Positions 34,078 to 42,910 of a DNA stretch of 64,000 nt are shown piece by piece. The notes below the pieces were generated by a model that did no database searches, was not told the origin of the DNA, and worked only from the letters and a program-made list of their open reading frames with translations. This DNA comes from Myxococcales bacterium (GTDB lineage: Bacteria; Myxococcota_A; Polyangia; Polyangiales; Houyiibacteriaceae), in contig JAHBWH010000016.1 of the NCBI GenBank assembly GCA_019637115.1, positions 1 to 64,000 of the forward strand, given 5' to 3'. Positions within the stretch are counted from its first letter, which is position 1, and every line of letters starts with the position of its first letter. The position numbers and the translations under genes were made by a program.

Positions 34078-37000
34078 GGGGACGCGGCCCGAGCTCCCTG
34101 TGCGTCGGCGTCTTGCTGGTCGGCGCGAGCATGGCGCGCGCGGACGCGGTGCCGGTCCCCTCGGCGCTGACGCCGCGGCGCGCGCTCACGGCGGGCGGCT
34201 ACGACCACTTCGCGGGGACGCTCGCGCCGAGCGGCGACGAGATCTTCTTCGTCGGGAACGCCAACAGCACGGCCGAGATCTTCGCGCAGAACCTCGAGCG
34301 CGGGTTCCCGCGTTTGCTCTTCGACGACGCGGCCGACGTCGCGCAGCCGCGCATCAGCCCCGACGGTCGTCGCCTCCTCTACATCTCGTACCAGCAGGAC
34401 GCCGGCGGCGACGCTTGCGTCTTCGACCTGCGTCGCCAGAGCCGGCGGTGTCTGACGCGCCCCGGCACCGCCGTGATGCACGTCTTCTGGTTCCCCGATG
34501 GCGAGACCATCGGCGCGCTCACCCGGCAGGGCGCCGACGGCGCGCACCAGCTGCGGCGGTTCCGGGTCGACCGCCGCGCGAGCGAGGGCGAGCTTCTCAT
34601 GGAGCGATCCATGTCGGCGCCCGCGGTCTCGCCGGATGGCCAGTGGCTCGCCTTCGTGCCACTCGAGCGCAACGAGGGCGCTGCCCGCGGAAGCCTGCGC
34701 CGAGCCACCCGCGGCCTCGCGCTCGTCCGCCTCTCCGACGGCGCGGAGGCGTCCTTTCTCCCCGAGCTCCCGGGTGCCACGAACTTGCCCGCCTTCGGGC
34801 AGGACGGCGCCCACCTCTACTTCACGCAATACCTCAACGACACGAACTTCGACGGTGTCATCGACGGCAACGACAACGGCGTCCTCTTCCGCGTGCCCTT
34901 CGACGCGTCGGCCTCCCAACCGACGCGCGCGCGGTCGTACGAGCAGCTCACGAGCGGTCGCACCAACTGCCAATACCCCTCGCCCGCCCGCGAACGCCTG
35001 ATCGCGACCTGCGTCCGCGCCGGGTACCTGCAGATCTACGCGATGCCCCTCGAGGGGCTCGTCCCCTCGGGCTGGGATCGCGCGCGGCTCCAGGCCGAGA
35101 TGGAGGCGAGCCGCGACCCGTGGGAGCAGATCATGCTCATCCAGCGCATGGTCTCTCGCGAGCGCGATCCCGCCGAGGTCACGGCGCTCTATCGCAAGAC
35201 CGTGACGTATCACCTCGCGCTCCGCGAGTACGAGTCGGCCGAGCACTACCTCGGCCTGCTCACGGCGCGCGCGGAGGGGCCGCTCGCGGCGTGGGTCGGC
35301 GTCCTGCGCGAGCTGGTGGGGCATCGGCGCGCCGAGCAGCGCCTGCGCAACGGCAACCTCACGGCGGAGTTCATCGAGTCCGAGCGCGAGCGGCTGCACC
35401 GACTCGACGACTTCTTCGAGTCTCCGCACGGCTCGGCGCGACGGCTCGCGCGGCTCGCGGAGGCCGAGATCTTCCTGGTGCTCGGGGACAAGGCGCAGGC
35501 GCTCGCGATGTTCGACGCGGTGGACATCCGCGACGAGACGGACGCATCCGTGCTCCACGCGTGGACGGGCCTCGCCGACGTACTCCTGCGCGATCTCGGC
35601 GACCGCGATCGTTGGGCGGAGGTCCACCGCCGCCTCGCCTCGCACGGGGCCCTCTCGACGCGCGATCGTCTCCACCACGCGGTGGCGTACATCGAGGTGC
35701 TCGGCCGCGGTCGCACGCCGGAGGAGGAGCTTCCCGTGTTGCGGAGGGCGCGCGCGACGGCGGAGGACGGCAGCGAGGTCGCGCTGATGCTCGACCTCGA
35801 GCTCGCCCTCGCGCGGGGCTTCGAGGCAGAGCACCACGTGGGCGAGCCTGGGGTCGACATGGCGGCGGTCGAACGCTCGGTCGAGGCGGAGATCGACAGA
35901 ATCTGGCGCTCGGCGACGGGCTTCGAGAGACACCGCGCGGTCGCGATGGCGGTGATCGAGCGGGCCGCCGAGCACGATTGGGGCCACCTCATCCACCACT
36001 TCGCCGAGCAGTGGCTCGCCGACGTGCCCACCGATCACGTCGAGCGGAAGTACGCCGAGGCGCTCTACGAAGAGGTGATGCTCGAGCGCGCCTACGTCGA
36101 GCTCGACCAGGGCCGCTCGCCGCGGGAGCTCTTCGCGAAGATCATCCGGGACACGGACTCGCTGGAGGCGCACGTCGGGTACATCGAGGCGTGCCTGCGC
36201 GAGGGACGCACGATCGACGAGCTCCGCGCCGAGTACCGCGCCCGCTACCGGCGCGACAGCCCCGTCGAGTCCTTCGCCGAGGCATACCTCGTCGCGCGCG
36301 GGCTGCCGGAGGTTCACGACGTCGCGCGGCACACCGAAGAGGTCGAGCGCGCGCGCGCGCTCCTTCGCCCGGTCGCCGAGGCGATGCCGCGCGCGGTCGA
36401 GGTGCACCACCTCTACGCGTACCTCGCGCACCGCCAATACCACCGCACCGGCGAGAACGACGCGCGCCGCGCCGCGCACGCGCGCTACTACCTCGCGCTC
36501 GACCTCGCGCCGAACGATCCGCGGCGCCGCGCGAGCTTGCTCGAGGAGATCGGCCTGCTCCAGGCGTCGCTCGGCAACCACCGGATCGCGCTGCGACACT
36601 TCGCGGAGCGCGAGCGGCTGCCCTTCCGGTCCGCGGCGAGCGAGCTCTCGTTCCGGCTCGCCAAGGCGCGCAGCCTCTTCCACGCGGGGTCGTATCTCCC
36701 AGCGAAGGCGGAGACGGCGCTCGCGATGGAGCTGGTGGAGCGCGACCCCGACCTCGCGCGCTACCGACCCTTGGTGCTCGATCGCGCCGCGCTCTATCAC
36801 TTCGCGGCGGGCGCCCACGAGCGGGCGGTGGAGCTCTACACCGCGCTCGTCGAGGCCACGGAGGATCGTTCGGTCGCGGTGCGCATGAAGGCGCGGCTCG
36901 GCCTGGCGGCGTCGGCGGTGGCCGCGGGTGACATTCACCTCGCGCACGAGCGGCTCGAGGAGGTGCGGCGCCTGCTCGACTCCGAGGAGCCCTTTCGGAC

Positions 37001-37526
37001 CGATGAGCGTCGCCACCGTCGCGCGGCCTCGCACTTCGACCGCGACGACTATCGTCCGCTCGTCGCGGGGCTGCTCGCGCTCGCGCGTCGAGGAGACGGC
37101 GACTTGCCGGGGGCGGCGGAGGCCCTGCTCGAGCGCCACGAGATCTACGAGGCGCGTTTCCGTCGCTACGGCCGCGACGCCTACCTGCTCGAGCTCGCGC
37201 GCATCTCCCACCAGCTCGCCGAGAACGCCTACCGACGGGGCGAGATGGGCGCCGCCCGCGAGCACGTCGAGGCCGGACTCCGTGACGCGGACCGGTGGCT
37301 CTCTCGCACGAGCGGCGAGATCGAGGAGACGACGCTCGCGCTGGTGCGGGCGGCGGCGGAGCTGCACGTCTACGGACGCGTCCCGCGGTCGGCCTTCGGC
37401 TTCGACCTGCTCGCGCGCGTCCGCGAGGCGTACCGTCTCATCACCGAGCGGCCCAACCCACGATGGGCCGACGAGCGCTACCTCTTCCCCATCTACCTGA
37501 CATTGATGGAGACCGCGCGGCGCTGA
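34071..37526 (+). CDS. Exported beta-propeller plus TPR protein
   Basis: 1151 residues from GTG 34071, which has a GGAGGT ribosome site and gives a signal peptide (LCVGVLLVGASMARA). Residues ~40-330 carry TolB/WD40-like blades (PSGDEIFFVGN, SPDGRRLLYIS, SPDGQWLAFVP). A D-x-N-x-D-G calcium-binding-like segment occurs near 265 (DTNFDGVIDGNDNG). Residues ~350-1140 are almost all alpha-helical with TPR-like repeats. It is likely periplasmic, scaffolding an envelope complex with the two preceding gene products. An upstream extension of the frame lies within the lipoprotein gene and is rejected. Confidence 0.8.
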   Translation: MLRGRGPSSLCVGVLLVGASMARADAVPVPSALTPRRALTAGGYDHFAGTLAPSGDEIFFVGNANSTAEIFAQNLERGFPRLLFDDAADVAQPRISPDGRRLLYISYQQDAGGDACVFDLRRQSRRCLTRPGTAVMHVFWFPDGETIGALTRQGADGAHQLRRFRVDRRASEGELLMERSMSAPAVSPDGQWLAFVPLERNEGAARGSLRRATRGLALVRLSDGAEASFLPELPGATNLPAFGQDGAHLYFTQYLNDTNFDGVIDGNDNGVLFRVPFDASASQPTRARSYEQLTSGRTNCQYPSPARERLIATCVRAGYLQIYAMPLEGLVPSGWDRARLQAEMEASRDPWEQIMLIQRMVSRERDPAEVTALYRKTVTYHLALREYESAEHYLGLLTARAEGPLAAWVGVLRELVGHRRAEQRLRNGNLTAEFIESERERLHRLDDFFESPHGSARRLARLAEAEIFLVLGDKAQALAMFDAVDIRDETDASVLHAWTGLADVLLRDLGDRDRWAEVHRRLASHGALSTRDRLHHAVAYIEVLGRGRTPEEELPVLRRARATAEDGSEVALMLDLELALARGFEAEHHVGEPGVDMAAVERSVEAEIDRIWRSATGFERHRAVAMAVIERAAEHDWGHLIHHFAEQWLADVPTDHVERKYAEALYEEVMLERAYVELDQGRSPRELFAKIIRDTDSLEAHVGYIEACLREGRTIDELRAEYRARYRRDSPVESFAEAYLVARGLPEVHDVARHTEEVERARALLRPVAEAMPRAVEVHHLYAYLAHRQYHRTGENDARRAAHARYYLALDLAPNDPRRRASLLEEIGLLQASLGNHRIALRHFAERERLPFRSAASELSFRLAKARSLFHAGSYLPAKAETALAMELVERDPDLARYRPLVLDRAALYHFAAGAHERAVELYTALVEATEDRSVAVRMKARLGLAASAVAAGDIHLAHERLEEVRRLLDSEEPFRTDERRHRRAASHFDRDDYRPLVAGLLALARRGDGDLPGAAEALLERHEIYEARFRRYGRDAYLLELARISHQLAENAYRRGEMGAAREHVEAGLRDADRWLSRTSGEIEETTLALVRAAAELHVYGRVPRSAFGFDLLARVREAYRLITERPNPRWADERYLFPIYLTLMETARR

Positions 37527-37756
37527 GGGCCGTGCGCGGCGGCGTGCGGCGTGCGCCGCGGTGGCGTGCGCGGCGGCGTGCGGCGGTGCGCCGCGGTGAC
37601 GTGCGCGGCGGTGCGCCGAGGTGGCTGCGCGGCGCCGAGGTGGCGTGCTTGGCGCCGCGTCGAGCTGGGGTGCCTCGCGCCGCCCCGATCTCTACGATGC
37701 GGATGGCCTGACGATCGACCATGGCCCTCCCGCGGCGGCCGACGTAGGTTCTCGCC
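37527..37756. repeat. GCG-rich degenerate repeats, intergenic
   Basis: About 120 nt (37533-37650) consists of shuffled GCGGCGTGCGGCGTGCGC, GGTGCGCCGCGGTG and related blocks, a low-complexity tract of apparent slippage origin, then a short spacer to the metallo-hydrolase start. No gene seen. Confidence 0.6.
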
Positions 37757-38635
37757 ATGGCCCGCCTGCTCTCCGCCGTGCTCGGCAACTCCCAACGCCT
37801 CGACGGCGGTGCGATGTTCGGAAACGCGCCCAAGCCGCTCTGGGAGCGCTGGATCTCGCCCGACGAGCGCAACCGCATCCCGCTCGCGTGCCGCGCGATG
37901 CTCGTCGAAGAGGAGAGCCCCGACGGGACACGGCGCGTGCTCGTCGAGACCGGCATCGGCGCGTTCTTCCCCCCCGCGCTGCGTGACCGCTACGGCGTCC
38001 AGGAGCCCACCCACGTGCTGCTGGAGAGCCTCGCCGCGCTCGGGTTGAGCCCAGACGACGTGGACGTGGTCGTCCTCTCGCACCTGCACTTCGACCACGC
38101 CGGTGGGCTCCTCGCCGCCTACGAGGAAGGCGCCGCGCCGCGGCTCGTCTTCGAGCGCGCGCGCTTCGTCGTCGGCGCCGACGCCTTCGCGCGCGCGAAG
38201 GCGCCCCACGCGCGGGACCGCGCGAGCTTCATCCCCGAGCTCCCCGGTCTGCTCGAGCGTACCGGCCGCCTCGAGCTCGTCGAGGGGCGGACCTCGGAGA
38301 CGCTCGGAGCGGGGTGGTCCTTCCACTTCGGCGAAGGACACACGCCGGGCCTGATGCTCCCGGAGGTCGAGGGCGAGCGCGGCCCCATCGTGTTCGCGGG
38401 CGACCTCATCCCCGGCCGGGCGTGGATGCACCTCCCCATCACGATGGGCTACGACCGCTACCCCGAGCGCCTCATCGAGGAGAAGGAGGCGCTGCTCGAG
38501 GATCTGCTCGCGCGCGGCGGTCGGCTCTTCTTCACGCACGACCCCGAGGTCGCCTTGGCCACGGTCGCGAAGGATGAGCGAGGCCGCTTCGGCCCCCTCG
38601 CCGAGGTCGCCACGCCGACGCGCCTGGCGCTCTGA
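37757..38635 (+). CDS. MBL-fold metallo-hydrolase
   Basis: 292 residues. The metallo-beta-lactamase signature HLHFDH is at His109/His111/Asp113/His114, followed by GEGHTPGL and AGDLIPG (further metal ligands) and a C-terminal FTHDPE. This resembles the lactonase/phosphodiesterase-like branch rather than antibiotic-hydrolysing enzymes. No signal peptide. Substrate unknown. Convergent with the alpha/beta-hydrolase gene, 99 nt apart. Confidence 0.9.
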   Translation: MARLLSAVLGNSQRLDGGAMFGNAPKPLWERWISPDERNRIPLACRAMLVEEESPDGTRRVLVETGIGAFFPPALRDRYGVQEPTHVLLESLAALGLSPDDVDVVVLSHLHFDHAGGLLAAYEEGAAPRLVFERARFVVGADAFARAKAPHARDRASFIPELPGLLERTGRLELVEGRTSETLGAGWSFHFGEGHTPGLMLPEVEGERGPIVFAGDLIPGRAWMHLPITMGYDRYPERLIEEKEALLEDLLARGGRLFFTHDPEVALATVAKDERGRFGPLAEVATPTRLAL

Positions 38636-38734
38636 CCTCCACCCGTCGCTCGGCGCACCGCTCGAGGCTGCGCGCGGACCGAGCCGGCCCCGCGCCTGGG
38701 CGCGTGCGACCGCGCGAGGGAAGGCCGAGCGAGC

Positions 38735-39805
38735 TCAGCGAGTACGGGCCAAGAAGGGGAGCACCGCCGCGAGGAAGGCGCGCGGGGTGTCGACGTGCGC
38801 GAAGTGCGAGCTTCCTTCGAGCCAGACCTGCTCGGCGTCCGGCAGGAGCGCGCCGAGCCGCCGGCCGACCTCGGGCGGGACCATCGGATCGGTGCGCGCG
38901 TAGAGGAGCTGGAGGGGCACCGGGAAGCTCCCATCCAGCGCGCGGAGGCGCGCGGCGAAGCGGCTCAGATCGTCGGGGTCGAGGCCGTCGGCCATCCAGC
39001 TGACGAACGCGCGGCGCCCCTCGTCGGTCCTCAGCGGGGCGCCGTAGATCTGCGCCTCCTCGCGAGACTTCAGCGTCTCGTCGAAGTAGTGCACGTTCCG
39101 GTGGACCCATCGCTCGGGGTCGCGCGCGACGAGCCGCGCGAGCAACGCCCGGCTGCCAGGCGCCCGGAAGGCGAGGGCGAGGGCGCGGAGGCGGGGCAGC
39201 GGGAAGGCGGGCCCGTGGACCTGCACGAGCGTCGTGACGCGCTCCGGTGCGTCGAGGGCGAGCTGCATCATCACGTAGCCGCCCATGCTGTTGCCGATGA
39301 CCGCCGCGCGCTCGAGCTCGAGCGCGTCGAGCAGCGCGCGCATGCTCGCGGCGAGCGTGCCGACGTCGCAGCGGGCTGGCGCGTCGCTCTCGCCAGCGCC
39401 GGGGAGGTCGGGGACGATGACGCGGAAGCCCGCGTCCACGAGCGGCCCGACGACGTAGCGGAACGAATAGCTGCTGGTCATCAGCCCGTGCACGAGGAGG
39501 AGCGCGGGCGGGTCGTCGCCCGTGGACTCGAGCGGGCCGGGGACGGGGCTCGAACCGCCCACGGGTCGCTTGCGGCGCGTGGCGCGTGTCGCCGGTGAGG
39601 GCGCCGAGGCGGCCGACGCGACGTCGGTGACGCGCAGGCGCAACGGCCCCTCGGGCAGTCGAACGACGACGTCGCGCCGCGGAAGCCCGAGGAAGGGGTG
39701 CGGGCGCCGCGGGGTCGCGGGGAGCTGGTCGAAGGGGACACGCGCGAAGGGGCGCTCGACCCACTCCGCGTCGGCCGAAAGCGCGCCCTTCACGCCGACG
39801 CTCAC
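38735..39805 (-). CDS. Alpha/beta-hydrolase
   Basis: 356 residues. After an N-terminal extension of ~90 residues comes an alpha/beta-hydrolase core: oxyanion LLVHGLMTSS, nucleophile elbow GNSMGG, acid residue in YARTDPMVP and catalytic His in GSSHFAHVD. The set fits the epoxide-hydrolase/haloperoxidase-like branch. Start at GTG 39805 because this overlaps the SufE stop as GTGA; the longer frame is shadow. Coupling to a SufE-like gene has no obvious biochemical reason. Confidence 0.85.
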   Translation of the reverse strand: MSVGVKGALSADAEWVERPFARVPFDQLPATPRRPHPFLGLPRRDVVVRLPEGPLRLRVTDVASAASAPSPATRATRRKRPVGGSSPVPGPLESTGDDPPALLLVHGLMTSSYSFRYVVGPLVDAGFRVIVPDLPGAGESDAPARCDVGTLAASMRALLDALELERAAVIGNSMGGYVMMQLALDAPERVTTLVQVHGPAFPLPRLRALALAFRAPGSRALLARLVARDPERWVHRNVHYFDETLKSREEAQIYGAPLRTDEGRRAFVSWMADGLDPDDLSRFAARLRALDGSFPVPLQLLYARTDPMVPPEVGRRLGALLPDAEQVWLEGSSHFAHVDTPRAFLAAVLPFLARTR

Positions 39806-40209
39806 GCGCCCTCTGCGGCTGCGAGCGCCTTGATTCGCCCGATCATCGCGTGGAGCCCGTTGCTGCGCCCGGGGCTCAGGTGCTTGTCGAGCCCGAGGCG
39901 CTCGAGGACCAGACGGTGATCGATCGACGCGATCTCGCCGGGAGTCCGGCCGTCGTAGACGAGCAAGACCAGGGCGACCAAGCCGCGGACGATGTGCGCG
40001 TCGCTGTCGGCCGCGAAGCGCATCACGTCGCCCTCGCGCCGTCCGACGAGCCAGACCTGGCTGAGGCAGCCCTTCACCTTCGTCGCGTCCGTCTTGAGCG
40101 CGTCGTCCATCGGAGGGAGCGCCCCGCCCAGCTCGATGAGGTAGCGATAGCGCTCCGACCAATCTTCGATGAGCTCGAAGGTCTCGTAGACGTCGTCGAG
40201 GGTGGTCAC
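39802..40209 (-). CDS. sufE: SufE-like cysteine-desulfurase activator
   Basis: 135 residues, the full length of the SufE family. The sulfur-accepting Cys48 sits in the conserved VKGCLSQVWL motif, and SPGRSNGLHAMI matches the family C-terminus. It accepts persulfide sulfur from a SufS-type desulfurase for Fe-S assembly; no other suf genes lie nearby. GTG start. Translationally coupled to the alpha/beta-hydrolase through a GTGA overlap. Confidence 0.93.
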   Translation of the reverse strand: MTTLDDVYETFELIEDWSERYRYLIELGGALPPMDDALKTDATKVKGCLSQVWLVGRREGDVMRFAADSDAHIVRGLVALVLLVYDGRTPGEIASIDHRLVLERLGLDKHLSPGRSNGLHAMIGRIKALAAAEGA

Positions 40210-40341
40210 CCGCCCGGTCTAGGACGCGCGCTCGGTGGGCGCCAGGGCGAGTTTGTGCGGGGCGCCCCATGGTTTGCCCGCCCCGTGGCTGCCCGGCGTT
40301 TCCCGTCCGCCGCCCGAGCGATGAGCTGATAAAGATGCGCC

Positions 40342-40905
40342 ATGACGATGGATCTCGGAGGTCATGTCGCGGAAGCCTCGCGGCTCTTGCTGAAGCGTGG
40401 GTTCGACTCGGCGACCGTGACCGAGGCCCTCGGGATGCTCGGGCGCGGCGCGGCGGTGGACCGGGTGTACATCTTCGAGAACGGCGGGACGCCCGACGCT
40501 CCCACGTGCAGCCAACGCTACGAGTGGAGCGACCAGGTCGAGCCGCAGATCGACAACCCCGCGTTGCAGGATCTGCCGTATCTGGAGATGGCCCCCGGGT
40601 GGTCCGACGTGCTGTCGGCCAACGAGGTCATCTGCGGCCTCCCAGCGACCATGGCGCCCGAGGTTCGCGCGTTGCTGGAGGCGCAGGGCATCCAATCCAT
40701 CCTGGTGTGCCCGATCTTCTTGGACGAGCGGTGGTGGGGGTTCGTCGGCTTCGACGACTGCCACGCGCCTCGGTCGTGGTCGGAGACGGAGATCGACCTC
40801 CTGCGCCGGTTTTCGCGAGCGCTCGCGGGGGCCGTGAAGCACGCCGACATGAAGTCCCGGCTCGCGCTGGCGCGTGACCAGCTCCGCTCGCTCGCCAAGA
40901 CGTGA
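40342..40905 (+). CDS. GAF-domain protein
   Basis: 187 residues made almost wholly of one GAF domain: ALGMLGRGAAVDRVYIFENG at the start, IQSILVCPIFLDERWWGFVGFDDCH in the middle, WSETEIDLLRRFSRALAGAV at the end. Such stand-alone GAF proteins usually sense small molecules or redox state and feed a separate kinase or cyclase. No catalytic domain. ATG 40342; monocistronic. Confidence 0.88.
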   Translation: MTMDLGGHVAEASRLLLKRGFDSATVTEALGMLGRGAAVDRVYIFENGGTPDAPTCSQRYEWSDQVEPQIDNPALQDLPYLEMAPGWSDVLSANEVICGLPATMAPEVRALLEAQGIQSILVCPIFLDERWWGFVGFDDCHAPRSWSETEIDLLRRFSRALAGAVKHADMKSRLALARDQLRSLAKT

Positions 40906-40928
40906 GCGCTCACCGTCCGTCGCGGTGA
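40902..40928. terminator. Paired inverted repeats between convergent genes
   Basis: A perfect 12-bp palindrome GTGAGCGCTCAC overlaps the GAF stop codon, followed by a TCACCG-N7-CGGTGA hairpin. They lie between convergent genes and could end both transcripts, but lack a T-run. Confidence 0.3.
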
Positions 40929-41020
40929 ACCACCACGGTCGCGCCCGAGCCGTCAGCCTTGCCGATGGCGAGCAGGAGCGGCGTACGCGTCGAGCGTGGG
41001 TCGGCGGTGGGTCGAGCGGC

Positions 41021-41605
41021 TCAGTCGGCGCCGGGAAGGAAATCGAAGAGCTCGCGGCCCGTGCGCTCGCCGAAGAGGGCGACGCGCTCCCCGCCGTCGA
41101 AGTCGACGACGACGAGCGTGCGCCCGCCGGGGCCGACCAGGATCACGTACTCGGCGCGCTGGCTCGTCCAGGGAGCGTCGCCCTCGCACCGAACTTGCGC
41201 GTGGCCGCGACGCTGGAGCGAGAGGCGCATGCCGCCCACCGGGAGCTCGGCCGGCACCGCGCCGCCAGGCACTTCGTCGCAATCCCGGGCGAGCACCAGC
41301 GCTTGGCCCTCCTCGTCGAGCTGGACGAGCCACGGCGCGCGGTCGTTGCCCGGGGCCTGGAAGACGCGCGCGACGAAGCCCTCTTCGTCGAGCTCGAAGC
41401 TCCCGGCGAGCCAGAGCTCGGTGTTGGCGTAGAGGAGCACGTCCCCGACACGCAGCCCACGGGGCCCCGAGCGCTGCTTCGGCTTCTTCGTCTCTTCCTC
41501 CCTCGCGTCGTCCTTGCGCTTCTCGACCGCGCGCTGCTCGTGCACGCGCCGCCAGACGAAGGCTGCGACCGCGACGAGCCCGGCACCGACCGCGAGCTCG
41601 ATCAT
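41021..41605 (-). CDS. DUF4178-like membrane-anchored protein
   Basis: 194 residues. An N-terminal membrane helix (ELAVGAGLVAVAAFVW) is followed by a charged Lys/Glu/Arg segment and a compact beta-rich domain resembling DUF4178 (LRVGDVLLYANTELWLAGS, then VILVGPGGRTLVVVDFDG). The domain function is not known. Its ATG at 41605 overlaps the thiE stop as ATGA, so it is coupled to thiamine synthesis genetically, probably by chance of compaction. Confidence 0.75.
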   Translation of the reverse strand: MIELAVGAGLVAVAAFVWRRVHEQRAVEKRKDDAREEETKKPKQRSGPRGLRVGDVLLYANTELWLAGSFELDEEGFVARVFQAPGNDRAPWLVQLDEEGQALVLARDCDEVPGGAVPAELPVGGMRLSLQRRGHAQVRCEGDAPWTSQRAEYVILVGPGGRTLVVVDFDGGERVALFGERTGRELFDFLPGAD

Positions 41606-42228
41606 GCCACCCCCATCGCGGCGCCGAACGCACGCGCGGCCGCCCCAGGATCGTTCGCCCGGCACGTCGCGCCGATGGCCGCGACGAGCGCCGCGCCCGC
41701 GGCGCGTACGGCCGGCGCGTCGTCGAGCGAGATGCCGCCGATGGCCACGATGGGCACCGTCGAGAGCGCGCAGGCCTCTCGGAGCCCATCGAGGCCCACG
41801 ACCGGGTCCGGCCTCAGCTTGGTCCCCGTCGGGAAGACGGGGCCGAAGCCACAGAGATCGGCGCCCAGCGCGATCGCCTCGCGGAGCTGCGTGAGGTCGT
41901 GGGTCGAGACGCCGATCGGGCCGCGGAACAGCGCCCGCGCCTCCGTGATCGGCAGGTCGTCCTGGCCGAGGTGGAGCCCGTCGGCCCCCGCGAGCAGCGC
42001 GAGGTCGACGCGGTCGTTCATCACGAAGGGGACGCCAACCTTCGCGCACCGCGCCCGGAGCGCGCGCGCCAGCGCGAGGGTCTCTCGGTCGTCCGGGCCC
42101 TTGGCGCGGAGCTGGAGCACGGCGGCCCCGCCGGCCAAGAGGCCCTCCGCGACGTCGAGGGGGGACCGTTCGCAGACCTCGGGGTCGACGATCGCGTAGA
42201 AGCCGCGCCAAGGGAGAGGGGTCGTCAT
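41602..42228 (-). CDS. thiE: Thiamine-phosphate synthase
   Basis: 208 residues, a TIM barrel joining HMP pyrophosphate and HET phosphate into thiamine phosphate. Family signatures are present in order: QLRAKG, FVMNDRVDLAL, ADGLHLGQDD, FGPVFPTGTK (phosphate loop region) and AIGGIS. No other thiamine genes are adjacent. ATG 42228. Divergent from tssB with 180 nt between. Confidence 0.95.
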   Translation of the reverse strand: MTTPLPWRGFYAIVDPEVCERSPLDVAEGLLAGGAAVLQLRAKGPDDRETLALARALRARCAKVGVPFVMNDRVDLALLAGADGLHLGQDDLPITEARALFRGPIGVSTHDLTQLREAIALGADLCGFGPVFPTGTKLRPDPVVGLDGLREACALSTVPIVAIGGISLDDAPAVRAAGAALVAAIGATCRANDPGAAARAFGAAMGVA

Positions 42229-42408
42229 CGGGTCCGGGCTTCCTGCTAACCGGAACCCCAGGCGACGGCAACCCGGGCCGCGGACTCGGAAAAGCGACCC
42301 CAGACCAGAAATTTCGTCCCCACCACGCAACTGGGCGCGCGGCGGGTCGAGGAGGGCGCGTTCAACGACGGTTCCGCCCCCCGCGGCCCGCACAGCCAGG
42401 AGAACCCC

Positions 42409-42897
42409 ATGTCCAAGCAACAGACCGTGGCGCCCAAGGAGCGCGTCAACATCACCTACAAGCCCGCCACGGGTGATGCGCAAGAGGACGTCGAGCTGCC
42501 GCTCAAGATCCTCGCGCTCGGTGACTACGCCGGCAAGCCGAGCGACGCGCCGATCGAGGAGCGCAAGGCCATCAACATCGACAAGGACAACTTCGACGAG
42601 GTCCTGGCCGAGCAGAAGATCTCGCTCGACCTCGCGGTCCCCGACGCCCTCAGCGAGGAGTCGGGCAGCGAGCTCGCCGTCCACCTCGAGATCCGGTCGA
42701 TGAAGGACTTCGGGCCGGAGGCCATCGCCGAGCAGGTGCCGGAGCTCAAGCAGCTCCTCGAGCTGCGCCAGGCGCTCACGGCGGTGAAGGGACCGCTCGG
42801 GAACGTCCCGGCGTTCCGCAAGAAGCTCCAGGAGATCCTGGGCAGCGACGACGGGCGCGGAGCCCTCATGAAGGAGCTCGGCCTCGACGCCGAGTGA
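42409..42897 (+). CDS. tssB: Type VI secretion contractile sheath small subunit
   Basis: 162 residues of the TssB/VipA family: RVNITYKPATGDA and ELPLKILALGDYAG at the N-terminus, a central AINIDKDNFDEVLAEQ, and the C-terminal LLELRQALTAVKGPLGN segment. It co-assembles with TssC into the contractile sheath in the cytoplasm. AGGAGA ribosome site before ATG 42409. Only tssB and tssC are present here; baseplate, Hcp, membrane complex and ClpV genes are not in the window. Confidence 0.95.
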   Translation: MSKQQTVAPKERVNITYKPATGDAQEDVELPLKILALGDYAGKPSDAPIEERKAINIDKDNFDEVLAEQKISLDLAVPDALSEESGSELAVHLEIRSMKDFGPEAIAEQVPELKQLLELRQALTAVKGPLGNVPAFRKKLQEILGSDDGRGALMKELGLDAE

Positions 42898-42910
42898 TGG
42901 GAAGGAAGCC

